This document shows, in pieces, positions 7,283-16,525 of a stretch of DNA of 36,826 nucleotides. The first letter of the stretch is position 1; every line of letters begins with the position of its first letter. The notes under the pieces were generated by a model. It ran no database searches, was not told where the DNA came from, and saw only the letters and a list, made by a program, of their open reading frames with translations. Made by a program: the position numbers and the translations under genes. The stretch lies in contig JACJOC010000100.1 in the NCBI GenBank assembly GCA_014695345.1, forward strand, positions 1 to 36,826, in the 5' to 3' direction. The stretch comes from Cyanobacteria bacterium FACHB-471. Its GTDB lineage: Bacteria; Cyanobacteriota; Cyanobacteriia; Elainellales; Elainellaceae.

Positions 7283-8481
7283 GCTTAGACTGGATTACCC
7301 CCGCTGATCGCCTCAGTGCTCTGCCGCCCTATGTCTTTGCGCGGTTAGATGAACTGAAAGCCCGTGCCCGTGAGCAGGGGCTAGATTTGATTGACCTGGG
7401 AATGGGCAACCCAGATGGACCAACGCCGCAACCCGTCGTGGATGCCGCGATCGCCGCTCTGCAAAATCCGGCAAACCACGGTTATCCGCCCTTTGAGGGA
7501 ACTGCCAGCTTCCGTCGCGCCATTACCGACTGGTATGGTCGCCGCTACGGAGTTGAGCTTGATCCCGATGGTGAAGCGTTGCCGCTGCTGGGTTCTAAAG
7601 AAGGACTGACGCATTTGGCGATCGCCTATGTCAATCCGGGCGACCTGGTTTTAGTACCCAGTCCTTCCTATCCGGCTCACTTTCGCGGTCCGCTAATTGC
7701 GGGAGGCAAAATTCACAGCATCATTCTGAAGCCAGAACAGGATTGGCTGATTGACCTGGGATCGATTCCAGACTCGGTAGCAGAACAGGCGAAAATCCTG
7801 TATTTTAACTATCCCAGCAACCCAACCGCCGCAACCGCTCCCCGTGAATTTTTCCAGGACATCGTCAAGTTTGCCCGCAAGCACGAAATTCTGCTAGTTC
7901 ACGACCTGTGCTACGCAGAACTGGCGTTTGATGGCTTCCACCCTACCAGTCTGCTGGAAATTCCCGGTGCCAAAGAAATTGGCGTAGAGTTTCACACGCT
8001 CTCCAAAACCTACAACATGGCAGGTTGGCGGGTCGGCTTTGTCGTCGGCAATCGCCATGTGATTCAGGGTTTGCGAACCTTAAAAACCAACCTGGATTAC
8101 GGCATTTTTGCAGCGCTCCAGTCGGCTGCTGAAACTGCGCTGCAACTACCAGATGTTTACCTGCATGAAGTGCAGGCCCGCTACCGCACCCGTCGCGACT
8201 TTTTGATTGACGGTTTAGCAAAGCTGGGCTGGACAGTGCCCAAAACCAGAGCCACGATGTATCTCTGGGTGCCCTGCCCACCGGGAGTTGGCTCTACTGA
8301 CTTTGCCCTCTCGGTGCTACAGCAAACTGGAGTTGTAGTTACTCCCGGCAATGCGTTCGGCGCAGGCGGCGAAGGCTATGTGCGAGTTAGCTTGATTGCA
8401 GAGTGCGATCGCCTCCAGGACGCACTCCAGCGATTCCACCAGGCAAACATCCGCTATCAGCCTGAAGCTGTAATTTCGTAA
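7279..8481 (+). CDS. Class I/II pyridoxal-phosphate aminotransferase
   Basis: A 400-residue fold-type I aminotransferase of the aspartate / LL-diaminopimelate aminotransferase-like group. Landmarks are DLGMGNPDGPTP near 39-50, YFNYPSNPT near 175-183, HDLCYAE near 208-214, and the Schiff-base lysine K243 in HTLSKTYNMAGWRVGF. An arginine near 375 (GEGYVRVSL) binds the substrate carboxylate. Family naming is uncertain: alanine, aspartate or diaminopimelate specificity is not readable. It overlaps the upstream dehydrogenase by ATGA, which indicates a two-gene operon ended by the hairpin at 8508-8544. Confidence 0.88.
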   Translation: MSLDWITPADRLSALPPYVFARLDELKARAREQGLDLIDLGMGNPDGPTPQPVVDAAIAALQNPANHGYPPFEGTASFRRAITDWYGRRYGVELDPDGEALPLLGSKEGLTHLAIAYVNPGDLVLVPSPSYPAHFRGPLIAGGKIHSIILKPEQDWLIDLGSIPDSVAEQAKILYFNYPSNPTAATAPREFFQDIVKFARKHEILLVHDLCYAELAFDGFHPTSLLEIPGAKEIGVEFHTLSKTYNMAGWRVGFVVGNRHVIQGLRTLKTNLDYGIFAALQSAAETALQLPDVYLHEVQARYRTRRDFLIDGLAKLGWTVPKTRATMYLWVPCPPGVGSTDFALSVLQQTGVVVTPGNAFGAGGEGYVRVSLIAECDRLQDALQRFHQANIRYQPEAVIS

Positions 8482-8507
8482 AATCTTTGATTCAAGATTT
8501 GATTTCA

Positions 8508-8544
8508 GGGGTGGTAGGTTGAGCTTGCCACCCCCGAAATTTTA
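8508..8544 (+). terminator. Terminator after the aminotransferase
   Basis: The stem GGGGTGG (8508-8514) / CCACCCC (8528-8534) is followed by GAAATTTTA. The T run is short and interrupted, so this is a moderate call. Confidence 0.55.
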
Positions 8545-8566
8545 TCTATAACGTTCCTCTAAATGA

Positions 8567-8595
8567 AAGGGCACCCCGTTCTGCGGGTGCCCCTT
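8567..8595 (-). terminator. Hairpin at the 3' end of the deacetylase gene
   Basis: AAGGGCACCCC pairs with GGGTGCCCCTT across a short loop, 12 nt beyond the stop of the minus-strand gene. On the minus strand it is followed by TTTCATTT. It probably terminates that transcript. Confidence 0.7.
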
Positions 8596-8606
8596 CATCT
8601 GTAGCC

Positions 8607-10487
8607 CTAATCTTGAGAATTGGTATTAGACGCAACCGTACAGCCCGCATTCGCTTGAGAATCAGACTCAGGTGGCACTAACCCAACCACATGAGGTACA
8701 GGGCGGGGCGTATAGCCCACTAATGACTCGCCCCGATAAGCCAGAGAAGTGCTTGCTCCAGAGTCGAGCATGACCGCATCCTGAAGCCCTGACTGGTACA
8801 GCATTTCGCCCAGCGAGATGGAATCGACGTAAGAAGTGGACACCCCAATTACAGGTTGTCCATCCTGGCTGATTCCCCAAAAAGCTCGGTGTCGTCTGGC
8901 ATCAAAATCAAACAGGCTACCAAAAGTACTGGCAGGCTGAGGCTCACCGTCTTTGACCAACCACGCCGCTGCCACAAAGGCATCGGTGACATCCGCCATT
9001 TCAGCCTGAATGCCTTCCAGAGTGTTATGTTTGTCCGCGTCAAAGGGAACGAAACGCACCTGAGTTGAACTGATTAGCACGAGCGGTCGTCCGTTTAGCA
9101 GCGGATTCTCACTCGCGTTTCCAGGAACGAAAACGCCTACGCTCTGGCTCAGGACGGGACCGACCATCACGTTTGAGTCGAGATATTTGAGTGAGAAGAA
9201 GCCTCCATCTACAGCAGCGGCAACTTCGCTGTCGGCAATAATTTCCTCAACCTGATAGCGGCTATCAGCATGAATCGTGACAGGCTTGCCGCCAGAAATG
9301 AGAATCAACGGCACATCGTCGTAGGTGACTTCGTTCACCTGGATGGGAGCATCAAAGTCAAACGCGGTTCCCCATCTTCGAGGTGAAGGTCCGCCCCACG
9401 CATCAGCAATCACCTCTTCGATTTGCGATTGCCCAATTCGGTCGATGGTCAGCAGATTGGTGGACTCTCCTGCCATCAAATTTTCTTCATCGTTCATGGT
9501 CAAAGCCGCTTCGAATCCGGCTTTGCGAACTTCCCCAGCAACTCGCGCATCGTACTTGCCTTCGGGGTAAGTGAAATAGCGGATCGGGATGCCCAACTGT
9601 TCCTGTAGAATCCGGCGAGACTCGACAACTTCCTGGGTCAACGTCTCATCTGACAGGTCGCGCAGGTCGGGTGGGTGCATAACGCTATGGGCGGAGATCG
9701 TCACTAGCGGATCTGCTGCCATTTCCTTTAGCTGCTCCCAGGTTAGTCCGGGTCTGCCGTAGTCGCGGCTAACTTTATGCGTATAGACGGAAAATAAACC
9801 GGGATAGCCGTATTCTCTCAGCAGCGGCAGAACGTAGTCGTAGTGACCCTTGTAGCCGTCATCAAAGGTCAGCAAAACGGGCTTTTCGGGCAACGGCAAA
9901 CCCGTTCGCAGATGTGCCACCAGTTGATCCATACTGACAGGCGTTAGCCCATTCTCTTTGATTAATTCCAGATGTTCTCGAAATTCCTCTGGGGTGACAT
10001 CAAAAAATACCTCTTTTTCAGGCAGAATGTCGTGATACATCAGGATCGGCACTCTGGCTAACCGGGCACGCTGATGAATTTCAGGCCAAGCCGCAGGGGT
10101 CAGTTGTGCGGCTAACTGAGGTCCAAAGCTCTGTAAGATTGCGCCCAAACCGCTTTCTGGCTCCTCCATCCAGGTTGCAGCCTGCATTAGGTTTTGAGTC
10201 AGGTCACTAATTTGCAGGGCAGAGCGGTTAGGTTGCAGGGAACAAGCTTGCTCAGGCAATAGTTTGGTTTCATCTTCAAGGGCTTCGTCATCCAGGCTTG
10301 TACTGGGGAGTTGAGCAGTACGAAGCAGTTCCCCCTTTGGGGTAATCGCCCCCTGCGAAAGAGTAGCAGCATTAGACGAAAACCCCAGAGGAGTCAAAAT
10401 GACTGCAAGGCTAAGGATCAGGCTGCGGTTCAGGAACTTAATCGTTTTGCAGCGGCGCAACAGAGAATCCCGATCAATCGGCATCAT
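8607..10487 (-). CDS. Exported polysaccharide deacetylase fused to phosphodiester glycosidase (NAGPA-like) domain
   Basis: A 626-residue protein. Residues about 18-41 look like a signal peptide or anchor (LILSLAVILTPLGFSSNA). A NodB-type deacetylase domain spans about 145-330: ILMYHDIL at 148, TFDDGY at 207-212, metal-binding histidines H267 and H271 (HSVMH), and YPEGKYD near 308. The C-terminal part (about 375-615) resembles the phosphodiester glycosidase / DUF2233 domain: AAAVDGGFF, then MLDSGASTSL and PVPHVVGLVP near the end. It probably remodels a cell-surface or extracellular glycan, removing N-acetyl groups and perhaps cleaving sugar phosphodiesters. No neighbouring glycan genes specify the substrate. 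Confidence 0.85.
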   Translation of the reverse strand: MMPIDRDSLLRRCKTIKFLNRSLILSLAVILTPLGFSSNAATLSQGAITPKGELLRTAQLPSTSLDDEALEDETKLLPEQACSLQPNRSALQISDLTQNLMQAATWMEEPESGLGAILQSFGPQLAAQLTPAAWPEIHQRARLARVPILMYHDILPEKEVFFDVTPEEFREHLELIKENGLTPVSMDQLVAHLRTGLPLPEKPVLLTFDDGYKGHYDYVLPLLREYGYPGLFSVYTHKVSRDYGRPGLTWEQLKEMAADPLVTISAHSVMHPPDLRDLSDETLTQEVVESRRILQEQLGIPIRYFTYPEGKYDARVAGEVRKAGFEAALTMNDEENLMAGESTNLLTIDRIGQSQIEEVIADAWGGPSPRRWGTAFDFDAPIQVNEVTYDDVPLILISGGKPVTIHADSRYQVEEIIADSEVAAAVDGGFFSLKYLDSNVMVGPVLSQSVGVFVPGNASENPLLNGRPLVLISSTQVRFVPFDADKHNTLEGIQAEMADVTDAFVAAAWLVKDGEPQPASTFGSLFDFDARRHRAFWGISQDGQPVIGVSTSYVDSISLGEMLYQSGLQDAVMLDSGASTSLAYRGESLVGYTPRPVPHVVGLVPPESDSQANAGCTVASNTNSQD

Positions 10488-10650
10488 ACGAGTCTTAAAG
10501 ATCTACGGGTATCGTTGTTAGGTTTAACCGATTTTCTCAACTTTCTCAGGTTTTGTAGGTGACACTGACCCAAGAAATTAGAAACTTTATAGAACTTACG
10601 TCAGAATACAGCAGATTCGGGATAGGAATTATGGTCTTTCAAGGTACACC

Positions 10651-11244
10651 CTAATTCTCAACTTCCAGCAAAAAATTCTTCAATAACTGTTTCCCAGAAT
10701 CCGTAAGAATGCTCTCTGGATGAAACTGTACGCCTTGAATGTGGGGATAGTCTCGGTGACGTACGCCCATAATTGTGCCGTCCTCTACCCAGGCTGTCAC
10801 CTCCAACTCATCAGGACAGGTTTGGGCATCAATCACTAAACTGTGATAGCGAGTTGCCGTAAATGGATTGGCTAACCCTTTGAACACCCCCACACCTTTG
10901 TGCTGCACAGGGGAGGTTTTGCCGTGCATAAGTTCTGGAGCGGAGGTAATCTTGCCGCCAAACACTTGACCGATTCCTTGATGCCCCAGACATACGCCCA
11001 GAATGGGGGTTTCAGTTCCCAATTCTTTAATTAAGGCGGGAGAAATTCCGGCATCTTCGGGGCGACCTGGACCAGGGGAAATCACGATCGCGTCAGGCTG
11101 CAATTGCCGGATCTGCTCCAGGCTAATTTGGTCGTTGCGATAAACCTGAATATCCGCTGCGACGGGCAACTCAGCTCCCAATTCACCCAGGTATTGCACC
11201 AGGTTGTATGTAAAACTGTCGTAATTATCGATAACGAGAATCAT
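10651..11244 (-). CDS. trpG: Anthranilate/aminodeoxychorismate synthase glutamine amidotransferase subunit
   Basis: A 197-residue class I glutamine amidotransferase. The catalytic triad is C85 (GVCLGHQ), H175 and E177 (QFHPES). The start [20 protein letters not shown] is the classic TrpG/PabA beginning. It supplies ammonia to the TrpE or PabB subunit for tryptophan or folate synthesis. Many bacteria use one subunit for both, so the assignment between trpG and pabA is open. It is last in the minus-strand run prfB-DUF3285-ybeY-dgkA, though a 281-bp gap with a palindromic repeat lies before it. Confidence 0.93.
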   Translation of the reverse strand: MILVIDNYDSFTYNLVQYLGELGAELPVAADIQVYRNDQISLEQIRQLQPDAIVISPGPGRPEDAGISPALIKELGTETPILGVCLGHQGIGQVFGGKITSAPELMHGKTSPVQHKGVGVFKGLANPFTATRYHSLVIDAQTCPDELEVTAWVEDGTIMGVRHRDYPHIQGVQFHPESILTDSGKQLLKNFLLEVEN

Positions 11245-11362
11245 AGTGAGTCGATGATGAATAATTTAAACAGGATTAAAAATTTCTGCTGATATCTGCT
11301 TTAGAGAAATTTACAGCACCGTAGTAGCGAAGTGAGTCTGCAAGCAAGTTTAAAGTGTTGGG

Positions 11363-11433
11363 TTGCGCTCTGCTCCACCCAACCTGCGGGGCTACTGCCT
11401 GTAGTTGGGTGGGTTGGGTGAAGCGCAGCGCAA
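11363..11433. repeat. Imperfect palindromic dispersed repeat (CACCCAACC family)
   Basis: The left arm TTGCGCTCTGCTCCACCCAA (11363-11382, continuing two bases) is inverted at 11412-11433 as GGTTGGGTGAAGCGCAGCGC followed by AA. The arms are about 20 bp with a few mismatches and enclose 27 bp. Such CCACCCAACC palindromes are scattered in many cyanobacterial genomes. It lies in the dgkA-trpG gap, where I see no gene. Confidence 0.7.
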
Positions 11434-11525
11434 TCTACGTTCTAATCTTGACGTGCTGTTACCAAGAATAGACTAGTCGTATTTAGGGTGAGTATTGCTA
11501 CTCCTCCTAAATACAACAGTGTTAC

Positions 11526-11984
11526 CTATCGTGCCAAAGTGGTTTGAATTAACGCTATCAGAGGCGGCAGCAACAAAGAACCTGCAACCAGCAGCGATGC
11601 CATTGCAGAAACCAGAACAGCTCCGGCAGCGCAGTCTTTGGCGATTCTGGCTAGATCGTGATAGTTTTGCTTGACGGTCAGGTCAACCACAGATTCGATC
11701 GCCGTATTGAGCAATTCCATCGTCAGGACAGCCCCAGTCGTTAGCCCAATAATGGCGATTTCAACGGCGCTGAGATCGAGGAAGATGCTGAGGGCGATCG
11801 CCACTAGCCCCACGACGAGGTGAATCCGAAAATTGCGCTGCGTTTGAAACGCATAGCTTAGCCCTGCCCAAGCATACTTAAAGCTGACCACCAGGCTAGA
11901 CGCAATCCGCCAAGAGAGTTCGCGATTTGGCTTAACCAGCTTAGGAGCATGAGGTGGTGTCTCTGTCGATAATTCTTGGGACAT
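11526..11984 (-). CDS. dgkA: Diacylglycerol/undecaprenol kinase family protein
   Basis: About 152 residues from ATG 11984; a longer frame begins at 12089 but adds an atypical N-terminus. It is a small integral membrane lipid kinase with three membrane helices in the second half. The family signature ELLNTAIESVVDL lies near residue 90, and RNFRIHLVVG precedes the first helix. It phosphorylates diacylglycerol or undecaprenol in the inner membrane. It follows ybeY, as is common in cyanobacteria. Confidence 0.88.
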   Translation of the reverse strand: MSQELSTETPPHAPKLVKPNRELSWRIASSLVVSFKYAWAGLSYAFQTQRNFRIHLVVGLVAIALSIFLDLSAVEIAIIGLTTGAVLTMELLNTAIESVVDLTVKQNYHDLARIAKDCAAGAVLVSAMASLLVAGSLLLPPLIALIQTTLAR

Positions 11985-12155
11985 AGGCAGAAAAATTAAG
12001 GGAACGAGAGCGGCCAGGGCAGATCTGTAATCAAAGCAGATCTGCTCAATTTTAGACCCTATGCAAGACTGCGCTGTAAGATTCTGCACTGTCCTGTGCC
12101 AATTGGTTCCAAACAGACCCCGAGTGACCTTATGTTACAGCTTACTCAGTCTAGG

Positions 12156-12692
12156 TCAAGATTTTTCTGCTAGATATTGAGTACTCAGCCCCACCGATTG
12201 CAGCAAGGTTTCTTGCTGAACCAGCATGTCCCTTAAGCTGTCATCGTCTGGGTGATCCCAACCGAGCAGGTGAAGCAGCCCGTGCGCTGACAGCCAGGCT
12301 AACTCTTGCTGCAAGGAATGTCCCTCTTGTTGAGCTTGCGATCGCGCCGTCTCAACCGAGATTACAATATCTCCCAAATACAGCGGCATTTCTGCCTGGT
12401 GTTCAAACTGGGGAGTTTCTACTTCCAATGCTGCAAACGCCAGCACGTCTGTCGGCTGATCTTTCTGGCGATATTGGGCATTGAGGGACTGAATTTCGGC
12501 ATCGTCGGTCAGCCGCAGACACAGTTCGTAAACGCCTGTAGCTGCCAGATCTGGCTGCAAATGCTCTAGCCAGCGACTAAACCAGTCCTGCCAAGTTTCA
12601 TCCGAGATCGGCGATTCTGAAGCTGGCTCAGGTTCAAAAAAAACATCCTGGATGCTGATTTCTACCTGCACAGGTTGATTGGCTAATTTCAC
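12156..12692 (-). CDS. ybeY: Endoribonuclease YbeY (rRNA maturation)
   Basis: A 178-residue UPF0054 protein. The zinc site [11 protein letters not shown] (three histidines) lies near residues 136-146, and PTDVLAFAA near 80 is the second family motif. It takes part in 16S rRNA 3'-end maturation and ribosome quality control. The start is GTG at 12692. An AGGAGG lies 12 nt upstream and overlaps the TAG stop of the DUF3285 gene, which points to coupled translation. Confidence 0.93.
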   Translation of the reverse strand: MKLANQPVQVEISIQDVFFEPEPASESPISDETWQDWFSRWLEHLQPDLAATGVYELCLRLTDDAEIQSLNAQYRQKDQPTDVLAFAALEVETPQFEHQAEMPLYLGDIVISVETARSQAQQEGHSLQQELAWLSAHGLLHLLGWDHPDDDSLRDMLVQQETLLQSVGLSTQYLAEKS

Positions 12693-12708
12693 GATGAAAT
12701 CAAGCCTC

Positions 12709-12966
12709 CTAGCGAGTCAGGTAGGACAAACCCACCAGCACAACTATCAACCCCACTGTCGTCAAGGCAAAGTGAAACAGAGATGTGCCCCGCTTCCTAA
12801 CCATGTTTCGCATGGCTAGCTTGACGTAGCTAGGTTTGGGTTCGGTAGGCTGGACTGCGGGTTCGGTAGGCTGGGTTGCAGCTTCAGCAGGCTGCACAGT
12901 GGGCGTTTCTGCCTCTGCTGGGGCTGAAGCAACCTGAGATTCTGGAATGGAAGGGGAATCGCTCAT
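12709..12966 (-). CDS. DUF3285 family single-pass membrane protein
   Basis: 85 residues from ATG 12966. An acidic, proline-rich N-terminal region contains two QPTEP units. It is followed by the conserved [20 protein letters not shown] and a single membrane segment ending in LVGLSYLTR. This matches the small cyanobacterial DUF3285 family, whose function is unknown. The gene starts 1 nt after the prfB stop and its own stop overlaps the ybeY Shine-Dalgarno, so it is embedded in that operon. Confidence 0.85.
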   Translation of the reverse strand: MSDSPSIPESQVASAPAEAETPTVQPAEAATQPTEPAVQPTEPKPSYVKLAMRNMVRKRGTSLFHFALTTVGLIVVLVGLSYLTR

Positions 12967-12967
12967 A

Positions 12968-14093
12968 TTACACCGTACTTTCCTGCAACATTTGATTTTC
13001 CTGACGCAAACAGGCTTCGATGAATGGGTCAAGGTCGCCGTCCATGACATCGGCGATCGCTGCCGTCTCAGTGCCCGTCCGCAAGTCTTTCACCATCTGG
13101 TAGGGATGGAAGACATAGTTGCGAATCTGGTTACCCCAGGCAGCTTCGACCATATCTCCGCGAATGTCGGCAATTTCCTTAGCGCGTTGCTCCTGAGCAA
13201 TAATCAGCAGCTTGGCTTTGAGAATAGCCATTGCCTTTTCTTTATTTTGAAGCTGCGATCGCTCCTGGGTACAGCGCACCGCAATTCCGGTCGGTAGGTG
13301 AACGATTCGCACTGCCGTTTCTACCTTGTTGACGTTCTGACCACCTTTGCCGCCCGCCCGGGAAGTTGTAATCTCCAGATCCTTCTCAGGAATATCCAGA
13401 TGTACAGAACTGTCGATAATTGGCATCACCTCTACCCCTGCAAAGCTGGTTTGCCGCTTGTCGTTGGCATTGAATGGCGAAATCCTCACCAGACGGTGAG
13501 TTCCCTTTTCCACCTTCAGGTAGCCGTAGGCATATCGCCCCTCGACTTCCAGCGTCACAGACTTGATCCCCGCTTCGTCTCCCTCCGACAGTTCAGCCAG
13601 ATGAGCCTTATAGCCATGCTTCTCAGCCCAGCGGGTGTACATTCGCAGCAGCATCTCAGCCCAATCTTGAGCGTCGGTACCGCCTGCACCCGCATTGATC
13701 GTTAAGACCGCGCCTCGCTGATCATAGGGTCCAGCTAGCAATTGCTGAAGCTCCCACTGGTCTAGCTCCTGGCTCAAATGCGTCACGTTGTGCTGAGCCT
13801 CTTGCAGCAAAGCTTCGTCTGCCTCTAGCTCTAGCAATTCCAAAACAGCTTTTGTGTCGTCCAGGGCGGATTGCCAGTCCTGTAGCTGCTGGAGATGCGA
13901 TTTAAGGTCGTTTAATTCCTGTAGAGTCTTTTGCGCCTGCGTCTGGTCATCCCAAAACTCGGGTTGGGCAGCAACTTGCTCTAAGTCCTGAATCTTTGCA
14001 GTCAGAGCCGGAACGTCAAAGATAGTCCTGGGTTTTACCCAGGCGCTCAGATAACACTTCTACGTTCCGCTTAATATCTAAAGCCTCTATCAT
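12968..14093 (-). CDS. prfB: Peptide chain release factor 2, programmed +1 frameshift
   Basis: The gene is read in two frames. ATG at 14093 opens 25 codons ([10 protein letters not shown]... to DYL) that end at an in-frame UGA (14016-14018). A +1 shift at CTT-TGA-C (slip codon 14019-14021) joins the frame that runs from GAC at 14017 to the TAA at 12968, giving 374 residues, the normal RF2 length. The GGQ peptidyl-hydrolysis motif is in [14 protein letters not shown], and SPF in [11 protein letters not shown] is the RF2 anticodon-like tripeptide for UGA/UAA. Low RF2 lets the UGA wait and shift, so the gene is autoregulated. The upstream internal Shine-Dalgarno is weaker than in E. coli (AGGAC). 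Confidence 0.95.
14015..14031 (-). promoter_or_regulatory. prfB: prfB programmed frameshift site
   Basis: On the minus strand AGGACTATCTTTGAC: an AGGA stimulator, the CTT slippery codon, the UGA stop and the following C (the weakest UGA context). It is the same arrangement as the known RF2 site. Confidence 0.9.
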
Positions 14094-14272
14094 AAGATCC
14101 CTAGGAAATAGCGAAATCCTTTCGCTGTGTGGTTTAGAGACTATTTTATCACAGACGCATAAGTTGTCTCTTGTCCCTAAGTTCCTGGTCGCCGAAGGCT
14201 AATTGAAGTGCTTTTCAGCCAGGAACTATAGAATCAGATCAGACTCACCGCCAAAATGTAAGCGATTCTGCG

Positions 14273-14815
14273 ATGAAAACATTAGCTAAGTGGTCTATTG
14301 ATGACTATCACCGCATGGTCGAAGCGGGTATTTTGCAAGGTCGCCATGTGGAATTGTTAGCAGGCGAAATCGTTGAGATGAGTCCAGAAACTCCGATTCA
14401 CTACACCACAGCCAAACGAGGCGCAAAATATTTAGAGGAATTGCTCTCAGGCAAAGCGGATGTTCGCTTCAATGGCCCAATTACCTTGGCTGACTCAGAA
14501 CCCGAACCAGACATTGCAATTGTTCAGCTTCCAGAATCAACCTACAGCAATCGCCACCCTACTCCTCCAGATATCTTTTGGGTTGTAGAAGTTGCTCAGA
14601 CGAGTTTGAAGAAGGATTTAGAGATCAAGTCTGCGATTTATGCAATGGCTGGGATTTTAGAATACTGGGTTTTAGATTTATCCACTAAGCAGGTAATTGT
14701 ATTCAGGAATCCTCAAGCGGGTCGTTATGTTGAAGTATTCGCTATGGGTGAAGGAGTAATTGCACCACGAGCTTTTGAGAACGTTTTAGTGTCTGTCAAA
14801 AGGTTAGTGTCATGA
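14273..14815 (+). CDS. Uma2 family endonuclease-like protein
   Basis: A 180-residue protein of the Uma2 (DUF820) family, very abundant in cyanobacteria, with a PD-(D/E)XK nuclease fold. The N-terminal SIDDYHRMVEAGIL and HVELLAGEIVEMSPE are diagnostic. The catalytic core reads EPEPDIAIV near 77-86 and WVVEVAQTSLKKDLEIK near 101-118, with D, E and K in the expected positions. No biological role is settled. It stands alone between prfB and the MFS gene. Confidence 0.9.
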   Translation: MKTLAKWSIDDYHRMVEAGILQGRHVELLAGEIVEMSPETPIHYTTAKRGAKYLEELLSGKADVRFNGPITLADSEPEPDIAIVQLPESTYSNRHPTPPDIFWVVEVAQTSLKKDLEIKSAIYAMAGILEYWVLDLSTKQVIVFRNPQAGRYVEVFAMGEGVIAPRAFENVLVSVKRLVS

Positions 14816-14943
14816 GATAAACCTCCTCAGATAAACAGGCAAACACCAGTGAAATTTTTGTTCACGGGCGCACGATTATTTCAAATGCGATCGCCCTTTT
14901 GTAGAACGGTATTATCCTGCTAGATATCGTATTCGTGGAATAG

Positions 14944-16236
14944 ATGAAGCTACTTCACCCAGTTAAGACCCTGTTGGACTGGCTACCAGACCTAAAGCGG
15001 GAAGTTTGGCTTTTGGCAGCAGGTCAACTGCTGCTGTTCATTGGGCATGGCTTTACCCTGGTCTACACCTCCATCTATTTCGTCAACACGTTAGGCTTCT
15101 CCCCCACCCAGGTTGGACTGGCGCTAGGAAGCGGAGGTATTTCCGGTACTTTAGGGCGATTTTGGGCGGGTAATGCAATTGATTCTGAGGGATTGGGGCG
15201 GCGAGGCACTTTGCTGATTGCAGCGGTCATTGCTGCACTAGGTAGCTTTTCTTTAGCCTTTGCCAGTACCTTCCCTCTGCTGGTCGTAGGGAACCTGCTG
15301 CTGGGCTTAGGCATTAGCCTCTACTGGCCTGCGACTCTGTCCATCACAACAGACCTTACTCCAACGGAACATCGCACTGAAGCGATCGCCCTCACTCGGC
15401 TAGCAGACAATCTTGGGTTGGGATTGGGGGCATTGTTGGCAGGACAATACTTGGCAATGGAAGGGAGTTATGGAGCACTCTTCATCTGCAAAGGATTAGC
15501 CTACCTGGTGTTTGGCGGAGTAGTCGCCTGGGCGATCGCTGAAACTCGTCAGCCTCACACAGATTCTCTCAATGTGCTGCAAAGCTGGGGTCAGGCGTTG
15601 CGCGATCGCCGCTTGCTCACCTATCTTGCTGCCAATGTGTTCTTCACCACCTATGCGGCTCAACTGAGCAGCACGCTGCCTTTGTATCTGGCAAACTTTG
15701 TGCCCTGGGGCAATACCGAGACGGGCTTTTCTGAAGCATTCATCAGCTATTTCTTTGTTTGGCACGCCCTGCTGAAAATTGTGCTGCAATTACCGGTGAC
15801 CCGCTGGCTGTGGTCAGTTCCTTATGTCCCAATTTTGTTCGGGTCGCTCGTGTTGTGGGCTGCCGGATTTTTCTTGATATGGCTGGTGGGGCTAGGAAGC
15901 ATCAATCCACTGATACTGATCTTGCTGTCCTTTGCCTGCATTGCGATCGCAGAGGTACTCTATGCACCTTCAGCATCGGCTTTGGTAGGAGAATTGGCTC
16001 CTGTGACACTACGGGGTATCTACTTTGCTCTGGAGTCTCAGTGCTGGGCGATCGGTTATTTGGTAGGTCCTATCTTGGGTGGATGGGCTTTGGATCATCC
16101 TGTTTGGTTAGGCACTAACTTTTGGTTAGCTCTAGTTCTCACTTCTGCCATTTCGGGTTTGTTCTTGTTGCTATTGCGATCGCAGTTAACCAGCAGTGAG
16201 CCTGCTCAGGAAGCTACACCCTCTAGCAGTTCCTAG
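14944..16236 (+). CDS. MFS transporter
   Basis: A 430-residue protein with about 12 hydrophobic segments and the layout of the major facilitator superfamily. Loop 2-3 has GRFWAGNAIDSEGLGRRG, which corresponds to motif A (GxLaDrxGrr). The helix 4-5 region has GLGISLYWPATLSITTDLTP, as in drug/efflux-type MFS proteins, and a long central loop lies near residue 205. The substrate cannot be read. The start is ATG 14944. It is convergent with the DUF4278 gene. Confidence 0.88.
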   Translation: MKLLHPVKTLLDWLPDLKREVWLLAAGQLLLFIGHGFTLVYTSIYFVNTLGFSPTQVGLALGSGGISGTLGRFWAGNAIDSEGLGRRGTLLIAAVIAALGSFSLAFASTFPLLVVGNLLLGLGISLYWPATLSITTDLTPTEHRTEAIALTRLADNLGLGLGALLAGQYLAMEGSYGALFICKGLAYLVFGGVVAWAIAETRQPHTDSLNVLQSWGQALRDRRLLTYLAANVFFTTYAAQLSSTLPLYLANFVPWGNTETGFSEAFISYFFVWHALLKIVLQLPVTRWLWSVPYVPILFGSLVLWAAGFFLIWLVGLGSINPLILILLSFACIAIAEVLYAPSASALVGELAPVTLRGIYFALESQCWAIGYLVGPILGGWALDHPVWLGTNFWLALVLTSAISGLFLLLLRSQLTSSEPAQEATPSSSS

Positions 16237-16239
16237 GAA

Positions 16240-16271
16240 ACTATAAAAAGACCTAGCGCTATGGCTAGGTC
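16240..16271 (-). terminator. Terminator of the DUF4278 gene, between convergent genes
   Basis: A perfect 8-bp stem GACCTAGC (16250-16257) / GCTAGGTC (16264-16271) with a 6-base loop. On the minus strand it is followed by TTTTTATAG, so it works best for the minus-strand gene. Confidence 0.8.
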
Positions 16272-16324
16272 AGAACGTCATTAATCCCTCAATAATCGCT
16301 TGATTTCTCAAACTTGAACTTGTT

Positions 16325-16525
16325 TTACGCGGTTGGAGTTGTAATCACCTCATCAAAGGCAACGCCCCGATAGATGAGATGCAGTATTTGCTTAACAGCA
16401 GGTAGTTTTGCCGGATAATGAAACTTGATGACTGAACCTCTATATTGTCCAGTGACAGGTACATCAACAACATCAACGTGTGTAGAAGCTGCGTTGTAAC
16501 GAACGCCACGATAAACTAGTTGCAT
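16325..16525 (-). CDS. DUF4278 family small protein
   Basis: 66 residues from ATG 16525, chosen because AGAGG lies 8 nt upstream and MQLVYRGVRYN is the normal beginning of this family. The frame continues upstream to 16672, giving a 115-residue alternative. It has two YRG(V) hairpins: LVYRGVRYN near the start and HLIYRGVAFD near the end, with GQYRGSVIKFHYP between. Such proteins are common stress-related or unknown proteins in cyanobacteria. The function is unknown. Confidence 0.8.
   Translation of the reverse strand: MQLVYRGVRYNAASTHVDVVDVPVTGQYRGSVIKFHYPAKLPAVKQILHLIYRGVAFDEVITTPTA

Noticed and set aside
12968-13843. prfB as a shorter gene beginning near 13843
   Set aside because: The upstream frame and the CTT-TGA-C site rebuild the normal RF2 N-terminus and length.
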